Positions 1 through 5,556 of a DNA stretch of 16,312 bases are shown here, in pieces. This DNA comes from Fibrobacteraceae bacterium (GTDB lineage Bacteria; Fibrobacterota; Fibrobacteria; Fibrobacterales; Fibrobacteraceae). Made by a program: the position numbers and the translations under genes. The notes beneath the pieces were generated by a model that searched no databases, had not been told where the DNA came from, and was given only the letters and a program-made list of their open reading frames with translations. Where the stretch lies: the NCBI GenBank assembly GCA_023231365.1, contig JALNVO010000032.1:1-16312 (forward strand), in the 5' to 3' direction. The first letter of the stretch is position 1; each line of letters starts with the position of its first letter.

Positions 1-1
1 C

Positions 2-658
2 ATGAAAGCCCAATGTCCGCAAATACTTGATGGTAAAAACCGCCGTGGTGCGGGTGTTGCCCTCGCCAAAGACATGGATCTGCCAAATGCCGGAAATGAA
101 CTTGCAAAGGTGCTTGACAACCTCGTCGACGCTCAGCCCCTTGTAAGAGAAATCCTTTTCCTGGGTGAAATCATAGTCCAGCGTTTCCTTGAGGAACCCA
201 GCATCAGAATAAAGGACCGTATCGCCGTGGAGCACCCACTCCTTTTTGGTGATGTTGTATTTGCGGAACTCGCCCGCATGCTTGAACACGCCTTCAAAAA
301 GGCGCTTGTGAATACCGGTGAAATAGAAAGGAGAAAAATTGAAAGTCCGCTCACTCAGAATCTGCGCGATATGGCTCGCCACCTTGTCAGCTTCTTCCGT
401 ATCGTCCTTGTCAGAATCATTATCCGTTTTGGACTCGTAATACTTGGAAATCAGCTGCTGGGCTTCTTTTATGGAAATGTCGCCGTCAATGTTCTTTTTG
501 GCCGTCTGGATCAGATAATCCGAAGGCTTGAGGCCGTCAACCGCCTGCAAGCCGATAGCCGTTTGCCAGGCATAGCTTTTGGCCTTTTTATGAGGTTCGC
601 TCTCGCGAGTGTACTCATCGAAATCAAAATCCTGCCATGAACGGTTCTTGGACGTCAT
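2..658 (-). CDS. fic: Fic-domain protein, N-terminal 219 codons (gene runs off the left edge)
   Basis: Reading the minus strand from the ATG at 658 gives an uninterrupted frame to the window edge. The Fic core is visible: a stretch beginning HAGEFRKYN (residues 127-135), the strand pair around EWVLHGDTVLYSD (140-152), and the active-site loop HVFGEGNTRTT (195-205) with candidate catalytic His195. Fic enzymes transfer AMP or another nucleotide moiety from a nucleotide to a target hydroxyl, and many are toxins or self-regulated enzymes. The loop departs from the textbook HPFxxGNGR in having Val for Pro and Thr for the second Gly; GNTRT forms occur in the family. Residues 25-105 form a helical N-terminal region of the kind that precedes Fic cores in many bacterial proteins. 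I could not find a clear (S/T)xxxE(G/N) inhibitory motif in the visible part. No strong Shine-Dalgarno precedes the start. The C-terminus is unseen. Confidence 0.88.
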   Translation of the reverse strand, partial: MTSKNRSWQDFDFDEYTRESEPHKKAKSYAWQTAIGLQAVDGLKPSDYLIQTAKKNIDGDISIKEAQQLISKYYESKTDNDSDKDDTEEADKVASHIAQILSERTFNFSPFYFTGIHKRLFEGVFKHAGEFRKYNITKKEWVLHGDTVLYSDAGFLKETLDYDFTQEKDFSYKGLSVDEVVKHLCKFISGIWQIHVFGEGNTRTTAVFTIKYLRTLGFH

Positions 659-1032
659 AGGGTTAATATATGTTTTTATGAAATCGGCGAAGGCCTTAAG
701 AGTTGCCGAGGAATGAAAAAGAAGTGCGGACCGCTTGGTTGACCTCCCCCTTCATCGGCCTTGATTATGCAATGATGTGGCTCCCTTAAAAAAGGAGATT
801 ACAACATCAATCTTCATTTTCCATCCATAAAACCTTTCATCGTCTTTGGACCGCCGGCAATTAAAGCCGCCGCCATTGAAGGCGACGAGCATTCCAAATC
901 TTTTTCTAAAACATTATTGACTTTCAATTTGCCGGGAGCTTCCGGTGCTTGAATTGAATTTTCATTAAGATGTTTATGAAATATAATACATATAACCGAG
1001 TCTGTTATTTCAATAATCTTTTATTTTTTGCG
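659..1032. other. Stretch with no intact gene between the Fic gene and the small ORF
   Basis: This stretch holds no intact gene. Positions 814-1020 on the minus strand are a coding-like remnant, listed separately. The remaining 155 nt (659-813) must hold the Fic gene's promoter or leader if that gene has its own. I see only a weak imperfect hairpin on the minus strand near 781-796 (CTCC..T-run..GGGAG) and an AT-rich patch (ATATATTAA) just before the Fic start. Neither is a convincing promoter or terminator. Confidence 0.5.
814..1020 (-). pseudogene. Coding-like remnant without a start codon, possibly the end of a DUF4357-like protein
   Basis: An open frame of 68 codons ends at the TGA at 814-816 and is bounded upstream by a TAA at 1021-1023. 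It has no ATG or GTG in its first two-thirds. The composition is protein-like: a Pro/Ala segment (QAPEAPGKLKV) followed by LEKDLECSSPSMAAALIAGG. The SSPSxAAxxxxG pattern faintly recalls the C-terminal DUF4357 module found in some nuclease and restriction-linked proteins, but the usual NGWxxW segment is absent. It is probably the 3' end of a gene whose upstream part was lost or frameshifted. The frame could also be open by chance over 200 nt, so the family suggestion is weak. Confidence 0.3.
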
Positions 1033-1161
1033 TTAAAATAGCGTTAAAAAGGAGCCTATTTCAAAAGCGTCCGGTTCAAAGCCGAGCCTTGCGAATTCAG
1101 CGTACAAAGGATTCAAAGTCTCTTTCTGTTTGCTAGTTAGAATCACCCTGTTCGCCTCCAT
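1033..1161 (-). CDS. Small 42-codon ORF overlapping the end of the broken AlbA_2/HATPase gene
   Basis: An ATG at 1161 opens a 42-residue frame ending at TAA 1033-1035. It overlaps the last 29 nt of the upstream gene fragment, as translationally coupled genes often do. Its visible core is LTSKQKETLNPLYAEFARLG followed by FEPDAFEIGSFLTLF. This is a well-balanced amphipathic composition, unlike random translation. A GTG at 1146 is an alternative start. I do not recognise the family. It could be a genuine small partner of the AlbA_2-type regulator, such as an antitoxin-sized protein, or the truncated head of the remnant ending at 814 in another frame. Confidence 0.4.
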   Translation of the reverse strand: MEANRVILTSKQKETLNPLYAEFARLGFEPDAFEIGSFLTLF

Positions 1162-1840
1162 TCCCAATAACCTTCCATGTGCCGGATTTGCTAGACCCCT
1201 CGTAAACTATGCGACCAGACTTAATCAGTTCCCTAATGTTTCTTTTAACTGTATTCAGGGATACCGCCAATTCATCGGACATTTTCTGTTTGGATATTCT
1301 ATGATCTTTTTCAATCAGCGCTATAATTTGACTGTCGATATCCGTTTTTTGGGGGTCACCTTTGGGGGCCATTTTGGGGGCCAAAAATCCCTTGTGAATC
1401 GGAAGCCTGGAAATGAAGTAGGAACGGTCCTTGTCGGTTTCAAATTCCGGCAATGGGGATTCGTTGCTCTTCATGGCGTCAAGAATTTTCTTGAAGCCTG
1501 TGTTCCTGCCTTCCGTCAAATGCAACTCTTTGAGAAAATCTCCGATGCGACGGTTGCGATAGCGGCGGCATTTGACCTTGTATTTTTTCAGGTCTTTTTG
1601 CGTGACGGATCTGTCTGGACCGGGGTGGCTGATGATTTCAATTCTATCATTTTCTACACGAACTTCAATAGGCTCGCGTTCATCGTAACCCTTGTGGTAA
1701 ACGGCGTTGGAAAGCGCTTCTTCGATGGCAGCATAGGGCCAGTTGAAGTAACGGTCCGCTTCGGCACGATCTGGATGCTTGATAACCTTCTCAGTAAGAA
1801 TGCCATTGCGAATATAGCGGAGTGCTCCGCGAAGATGTAA
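1133..1840 (-). pseudogene. C-terminal part of a disrupted AlbA_2/HATPase_c_4 (Schlafen-like, COG2865-type) protein
   Basis: The frame 1915-1133 encodes the C-terminal half of a known protein type. A helix is followed by NWPYAAIEEALSNAVYHKGY, the N-box-like segment of HATPase_c_4. Then come REPIEVRVENDRIEIISHPG, YRNRRIGDFLKELHLTEGR and FETDKDRSYFISRLPIH, and finally a winged-helix-like tail (KMSDELAVSLNTVKRNIREL). Such proteins are putative DNA-binding regulators and normally begin with an AlbA_2 domain. That domain is found separately at 3502-3176. Upstream of LHLRGALRYI the frame appears to enter the end of an IS256-like element at about 1841. The GTG-started extension of about 25 residues (to 1915) is therefore probably element sequence read by chance. 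Roughly 150-160 residues of the original protein seem to be missing, judging from remembered family length. Confidence is high in the family and fair in the breakpoint. Confidence 0.8.
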
Positions 1841-1846
1841 TTTTTC

Positions 1847-1859
1847 TTCTGTAAAATCA
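1847..1859 (+). repeat. Proposed left terminal inverted repeat core of the IS256-like element
   Basis: TTCTGTAAAATCA is an exact inverted match to TGATTTTACAGAA at 2864-2876. Both lie 6 nt inside the proposed element ends. The outer 6 nt match poorly (TTTTTC against GGCTTT), so the repeat is imperfect or partly coincidental. Confidence 0.5.
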
Positions 1860-1956
1860 AAAGTGCCCGGATTCGCGAGAATTTGAGCGCCGCAAACAAA
1901 AAGTGGAGCTTCCACATCCTATTTTTAGCTTTGCTACAAACAAAAAAAGGACAAAC

Positions 1957-2866
1957 ATGGAAAACTCCGAGAACAAATATAACATCGACCCGACAATTTT
2001 AAAAGCCCTCGCCGAACGCGGGCCCGACTTTCTGATGGAACTTTTCCGCATTGCCATGAACGAGGCCATGAAACAGGAACGGGAGAACTTCCTGGGCGCG
2101 GGATCTTATGAACGGACCTCCGAACGGAAGGGCTACGCCAACGGCTTCAAGCCAAAGACGTTGAACATGCGGTCCGAGCGGCGCGAGGGCATAGGCTTGT
2201 CGGTTCCGCCAGCGAGGCGGAGACGCACTGGAGAGCGTTCTTCACGGACCTGGCGGAGCGAGGCCTGCACGGCATCAGGCTGATCGTGAGCGACGATCAT
2301 CCGGGAATGAAATCGGCCAGGATCTCCGTGTTCCCGTCGGTTCCGTGGCGGCGCTGCTACTTCCATCTGTGCCAGAACGCACAGAGCTACGCAAGGAAGC
2401 AGGAGGAACGGAAGGAAATATCGAAGACCATGCGGGGCGTCTTCTCGCAGACGAGAAAGGAGGCGGCCCTACAGGCGCTGCGCGGCGCCGTCAAATACTG
2501 GTCGGAAACAAAGGAACATGAAAAGTTCGCCACATGGCTTGAGGAGAACGCGGAGGAATCCATGACCTACTTCGGCTTCAGCGAAGGCTGGTGGCGGCGC
2601 ATAAGAACGTCGAACTGCATAGAGAGACTGAACAAGGAAATCAAGAAGAGGACGAAAGTGGTGGGCGTGTTGCAGAAACTCCCTCGGCTCAGTCATAAAG
2701 GCGAACAAGTTCGCCTTTGCGACATTCGCCTTGCGGAGTTTTCCCGAATCCGGAATCATGCGAGCGTCTCATCGGGTCAATACTGATGGAGCAACATGAG
2801 GAATGGATGACGGACAACGCCTACTTAACCGACAAGGAAGCGGAAAACTCCACTATATGTGCATGA
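1957..2866 (+). pseudogene. IS256-family transposase, internally deleted and frameshifted
   Basis: The ATG at 1957 follows AAAAAAAGG. The first about 72 codons read as a mutator transposase N-terminus (LKALAERGPDFLMELFRIA, then YERTSERKGYANGFKPKTL). Near 2173-2190 the coding frame jumps, and the other frame resumes deep in the catalytic domain: SEAETHWRAFF, IVSDDHPGM with one catalytic Asp, WRRCYFHLCQNA with the C/H segment, and RTSNCIERLNKEIKKRT with the catalytic Glu. The intervening part, normally about 130 residues and including the first catalytic Asp, is gone. A second break at about 2670-2740 is caused by a hairpin-bearing insertion. The C-terminal tail FPNPESCERL...MEQHEEW then continues to TGA 2864-2866, which falls inside the right terminal repeat. 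It cannot make an active transposase. Confidence 0.9.
2670..2740 (+). repeat. Approximately 71-nt hairpin-bearing insertion inside the transposase
   Basis: The transposase reads VVGV up to 2669 and resumes as FPNPES at 2741, so about 71 nt interrupt an otherwise continuous conserved stretch and shift the frame. The core at 2697-2718 is a perfect hairpin with 10-nt arms, AAAGGCGAAC and GTTCGCCTTT, around a 2-nt loop. The outer parts also resemble an imperfect inverted pair: CTCCCTCGGC at about 2680-2689 against GCCTTGCGGAG at 2728-2738. This layout suits a REP/MITE-like miniature repeat. No second copy is visible in the window. Confidence 0.6.
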
Positions 2867-2876
2867 TTTTACAGAA
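2864..2876 (+). repeat. Proposed right terminal inverted repeat core of the IS256-like element
   Basis: TGATTTTACAGAA is the inverted partner of 1847-1859. The transposase stop codon TGA (2864-2866) is its first triplet, a close spacing between stop and end that is plausible for a compact insertion sequence. Confidence 0.5.
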
Positions 2877-2882
2877 AAAGCC

Positions 2883-3065
2883 TTGCTTAATCTCCTTGAG
2901 CTTCTTAAGCTGGCTAACTTCAAGACCTCCATATTTGCGTTTCCACTGATACAGTGTTGCTCTGGAAACATTGAGCCGTCCGCAAATCTCATCGGCAGAG
3001 ATGCCGGCTTCAAGTTCGTTTACGCTTTTGATAATCTCCGGTTCGGAGTGAGTCAGTTTTTTCAT
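2883..3065 (-). pseudogene. IS3-family transposase orfA, 5' fragment (helix-turn-helix)
   Basis: The ATG at 3065 opens a frame with the orfA pattern. EPEIIKSVNELEAGISADEI, followed by CGRLNVSRATLYQWKRKYGG, is a classic HTH of IS3-family OrfA proteins, which bind the element ends. The next segment, EVSQLKKLKEIKQ, is the beginning of the leucine-zipper region. The frame then runs into the IS256-like end, adding nine unrelated residues before a stop at 2853-2855. Only about 61 genuine residues remain of a usual 85-100. With no OrfB catalytic part nearby, it is not functional as a transposase. Confidence 0.85.
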
Positions 3066-3175
3066 GGCTGTTCCTTCGCTACCAAAGGTAGCATTTTGAC
3101 GATGGCAGAATTGCCGTTTGTCTAGTTATGAACAGTCCTAATTATGGGGAAGCTTACAAAAATGGGCAGTTGACA
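2883..3175 (-). mobile_element. Truncated IS3-family element, left end plus start of orfA
   Basis: The AlbA_2 coding frame stops matching its family exactly after Tyr109 (codon ending at 3176). The adjoining minus-strand sequence starts TGTCAACTGCCCATTTTTG, the TG-initial form typical of IS3-family left ends. About 110 nt later orfA begins with ATG at 3065. The orfA frame loses family resemblance after KLKEIKQ, at the junction with the IS256-like element (2882/2883). The remainder of orfA, orfB and the right end of the element are absent. It probably inserted into the AlbA_2 gene first and was truncated later. Confidence 0.65.
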
Positions 3176-3502
3176 GTATGGTCGCTGCATGCCGCGGGGA
3201 ACGGAAATCACAATCAGGCATTTGTCCTCAATGCGCTGCACCGTAACGGACGGCACGATCATTGGCTCGCAGGAGGAGCAAATAACATCGGTAATCCGGT
3301 CGATTTGCCGGAAGATGGAATCCTCGCGGACTCCGACAATTTTCTTGGTCCTGTCTTCAACCCCTACAATCAAGGAACAGCCGGCACCATTCGCAAACGC
3401 CACAATGGAGCGGAGCCACTTCCGGCTTTCTTCGGGAAGCTCTTTCTTGAATTCGACTGTGTCGGATTCTCCAGATTTGATCAGTTGCAGAATCGTGGAC
3501 AT
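3176..3502 (-). pseudogene. N-terminal part (AlbA_2 domain) of the disrupted AlbA_2/HATPase_c_4 gene
   Basis: The ATG at 3502 has AGGA about 9 nt upstream. The 109 native codons encode an AlbA_2 (Schlafen-like) domain: LIKSGESDTVEFKKELP (residues 8-24), the helix with IVAFANGAGCSLIVGVED (33-50), IVGVRE (55-60), and the strand before VPRGMQRPY (101-109). After Tyr109 the frame enters the IS3-type end and stops at 3122-3124. The family normally continues through a linker to the HATPase_c_4 region found at 1840-1133, so the two fragments are read here as one broken gene. Its start lies 34 nt after the stop of the 173-aa gene, so it may once have been the next gene of the same transcription unit. 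Confidence 0.85.
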
Positions 3503-3536
3503 GGCGTTTTTCCTGATTCGCTAGTGGCTAATGTAA

Positions 3537-4058
3537 TTAATATTGAATCGTCTGTACAAGCCATTTTTTGAATTTGACATGAGACCTTCCATCCTCAAAA
3601 TCAGAGGAGCTATATCTGATTTGAATGTCTATGAAACCGGGTTTGTCAGTGCGTTCTATAACTTGATGTCTTTTAATATCACCTGCGGGGATCTTGAATA
3701 CATGAAGACGTTTTTTCTCCGTATCATTCAATAAAAGCCACCAATCTTTTTCAAGGCACTTCGTTCTCGGATTAGCCCAATAGGAATCAACACCTGAATT
3801 GAGTGAGGCGTATGTTGTGTTTTTCGTTGGATAGAGCGAGTTTACCCTACAAAGCTGTATTGTCTGGACTTTTTTCGATTTTCCGTCATTAGAAGTAGAT
3901 TTTTGCTTTTTGCCTTTTACGAATATTTCAATTTCACTAAAGGCGGTATCGATATCCTTTGAATCGTATTTTTTTGACAAAAGCCATTGTTTCAATGCAA
4001 ATTTTATTTTTGCATCAGTCATTTCATTTTTGATTTCTTCAGATTTGCTTAGTACCAT
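3537..4058 (-). CDS. Unrecognised 173-aa protein following mcrC
   Basis: I do not recognise this family. The N-terminal 50 residues are helical and charged (MTDAKIKFALKQWLLSKKYD). They are followed by a Lys/Ser linker (about 50-64) and a compact C-terminal region rich in aromatic residues. That region contains SYWANPRTKCLEKDWWLLLN (92-111), KKRLHVFKIPAGDI (115-128), DKPGFIDIQIRYSSSDF (138-154) and a terminal FKKWL. The alternation of strands suggests a small beta-rich fold, possibly a binding domain. The start is supported by AAGGAA at 4065-4070, which overlaps the mcrC stop (TAAGGAA), so translation is probably coupled to mcrC. There are no membrane segments and no obvious nuclease motif. 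The position implies a role with McrBC, perhaps recognition or regulation, but this is inference. Confidence 0.85.
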   Translation of the reverse strand: MVLSKSEEIKNEMTDAKIKFALKQWLLSKKYDSKDIDTAFSEIEIFVKGKKQKSTSNDGKSKKVQTIQLCRVNSLYPTKNTTYASLNSGVDSYWANPRTKCLEKDWWLLLNDTEKKRLHVFKIPAGDIKRHQVIERTDKPGFIDIQIRYSSSDFEDGRSHVKFKKWLVQTIQY

Positions 4059-4064
4059 AAATGT

Positions 4065-4070
4065 TTCCTT
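4065..4070 (-). promoter_or_regulatory. Ribosome binding site overlapping the mcrC stop codon
   Basis: On the minus strand TAAGGAAACATTT precedes ATG 4058-4056. The AAGGAA shares two bases with the mcrC stop TAA (4071-4069). This fixes the start of the 173-aa gene and suggests translational coupling. Confidence 0.6.
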
Positions 4071-5556
4071 AAATCAAAGCATTCCTTATGCGATCTATGA
4101 AATTTTGTTCTTCCTTAATTAGACAATCCCATGTACTTGAGTCATCTAATTGTTTTTTTAAGGAAAGTTCTTTTATTGGATCTATGTTTACTCCATCAAT
4201 AATGAATTTTGTTTGGCTATCTTGGTTATAAATTCCAGAATGCCAATCATGCTCTATGCTAGATTCTCTTTCATTGCTTAAAAAGCATGGATACAAAAGT
4301 CCACACGCTTTTAAAGTTCCCCTTCGTGAATAATAGCCTGCATAATTATGAATTTGATGCAAATCATTGCGATCTACATCCTTGTTTCTGCCTTCCATGT
4401 GTTTGAATTTCGCATCAAAAACAGCATAAATGTCATCTTCATTTTTCTTCAAAACTAAATCAGGCATAAAATCCCTGAACCAAAAGTTAGTCTTGTAAAA
4501 AGGCAGACGTTCTTGCCCCATAACGGTCCAACCGGGTAAATTAAGCGATAAAAGGTTTTCTAGGTATATTTCCCAAACTTCTGAAATGTCTATTAAATAG
4601 CCACTAATACCTAAAGATGTTTGTGAAGACGTTTGGCTTAAGTCCATATCTTGCAAAATTATTTCTGCGTATTTTAAGGCTTTCTTAAAAAGCATGAAGA
4701 TGGGGTTGTTTAAGGCAGAACTCTTTAAAGCTGCATTTATTTTATTTTTTGTACAATACTTACCGGAATAATACGGCTTTATTTCAGATAATAACTTTTT
4801 TACTTTACTATTTAACAGATTACTCTTTTCAACTTTTTTTAAAGCGGAATATAGAACATCAATAATTTCCTGGATAGTTTCTCGTTGTGGAAAAATAATG
4901 CTTATTTTTCCACAAAATGGAATGTCTTGATTGATGAACCGATTTATATCAAGGCTACCATGAAAGCTCTTGTTTTTTTCTTTTTTCAATTTATACTGTT
5001 GTGGATATCCAAGAACCCTAGCTTTGTCCAAAGCATTAACAAAAAGATAATAGATAATGTAAATGAATGGATTTTCGGAGCTTTCACATTTCGATTTTAA
5101 AATATCATTATTAATGTAAATATGATTCATCATATTTAACATTCTGTTTAGAAAGAAATTGCCGCATTCGGGTATAATATTGAAAGTGTAGGTGGTTTTA
5201 TTAGTTGTTAAGTGAATAACTCCTGTATACAATCCGGTTTGAATGTAATATTTGTCGCCCCCTTTGCAAGTCTTCGCGTATAATTTAAGAATCAGGCGAT
5301 CTTCGACATCAAAACCTTTTTTGCGTTCTATTTTGCTTACGACAAGATCCCTGTATTTTTCCAGGTCTTTTTTAGTGATTAAATATTGACCTTCGAAAAG
5401 AGACTTTATTTTGTCATTAAATGTTTCGACAATTTTTCCATTGTCGCTATAGAAGTGACAATAGTCGTCGTCACTCCTGCAGGATTCGCTTTCAAATGAA
5501 AGCGGGCGTTCTTCATAAAAATTATGGTTGGTCGGAATCGTTATCTTCATCTTCAT
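4069..5556 (-). CDS. mcrC: McrC-like nuclease subunit of an McrBC modification-dependent restriction system
   Basis: McrC supplies the DNA cleavage activity of McrBC, assembling on McrB hexamers and activated by GTP hydrolysis. The 495-aa product shows the family's C-terminal PD-(D/E)xK nuclease: PDLVL (365-369, Asp366), VFDAKFK (379-385, Asp381 and Lys383), and the helix QIHNYAGYY (401-409) with the usual Q...Y spacing. The N-terminal two-thirds, including IIPECGNFFLNRMLNMM (127-143), is the region that in the family contacts McrB. The length is larger than E. coli McrC (about 350 aa) but within the wider family. The start overlaps the 3' end of mcrB by 35 nt. Two in-frame ATGs (codons 1 and 3) are possible starts. 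The gene is AT-rich, like mcrB. Confidence 0.88.
   Translation of the reverse strand: MKMKITIPTNHNFYEERPLSFESESCRSDDDYCHFYSDNGKIVETFNDKIKSLFEGQYLITKKDLEKYRDLVVSKIERKKGFDVEDRLILKLYAKTCKGGDKYYIQTGLYTGVIHLTTNKTTYTFNIIPECGNFFLNRMLNMMNHIYINNDILKSKCESSENPFIYIIYYLFVNALDKARVLGYPQQYKLKKEKNKSFHGSLDINRFINQDIPFCGKISIIFPQRETIQEIIDVLYSALKKVEKSNLLNSKVKKLLSEIKPYYSGKYCTKNKINAALKSSALNNPIFMLFKKALKYAEIILQDMDLSQTSSQTSLGISGYLIDISEVWEIYLENLLSLNLPGWTVMGQERLPFYKTNFWFRDFMPDLVLKKNEDDIYAVFDAKFKHMEGRNKDVDRNDLHQIHNYAGYYSRRGTLKACGLLYPCFLSNERESSIEHDWHSGIYNQDSQTKFIIDGVNIDPIKELSLKKQLDDSSTWDCLIKEEQNFIDRIRNALI

Larger units (their letters stand above)
1841..2882 (+). mobile_element. Decayed IS256-family (mutator-type) insertion sequence
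   Basis: The element is recognised from its transposase and from a 13-nt sequence, TTCTGTAAAATCA, present at 1847-1859 and inverted at 2864-2876, each 6 nt inside the proposed ends. Its length is about 1.04 kb. Adding back the missing part of the transposase (about 130 codons) and removing the 71-nt insertion gives about 1.36 kb, usual for IS256-family elements. The left flank is the C-terminal part of the AlbA_2/HATPase gene and the right flank is an IS3-type orfA. No matching target duplication is expected or seen, because the two flanks were not originally adjacent. The ends are inferred, with an uncertainty of several bases. Confidence 0.65.

Noticed and set aside
2..640. A plus-strand frame of 212 residues covering the left edge
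   Set aside because: The minus strand in the same place encodes a clear Fic-domain protein; the plus frame is a hydrophobic shadow without recognisable motifs.
1130..1840. A long plus-strand frame of 236 residues
   Set aside because: It lies antisense to the HATPase_c_4-type fragment, which has strong family motifs; the plus frame has none.
1841..1915. The GTG-started 5' extension of the HATPase fragment as a real protein start
   Set aside because: A stop codon directly precedes the GTG, and the first about 25 codons coincide with the proposed IS256 end, so this is probably element sequence rather than native coding.
1903..1956. An earlier ATG (at 1903) as the transposase start
   Set aside because: The ATG at 1957 has AAAAAAAGG before it and matches the usual N-terminus; the earlier 18 residues look like untranslated element sequence.
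2697..2718. The perfect hairpin as a transcription terminator
   Set aside because: It lies inside transposase coding sequence with flanking repeat-like sequence and is not followed by a clear T-run; a miniature repeat explains the frame break better.
1847..2876. Target-site duplication around the IS256-like element
   Set aside because: The bases outside the proposed ends (about 1833-1840 and 2883-2890) do not match, and the flanks belong to different genes, so a duplication cannot be claimed.
3128..3571. Two plus-strand frames (147 and 111 residues) opposite the AlbA_2 fragment
   Set aside because: They are antisense to an identifiable AlbA_2 domain and show no family features.
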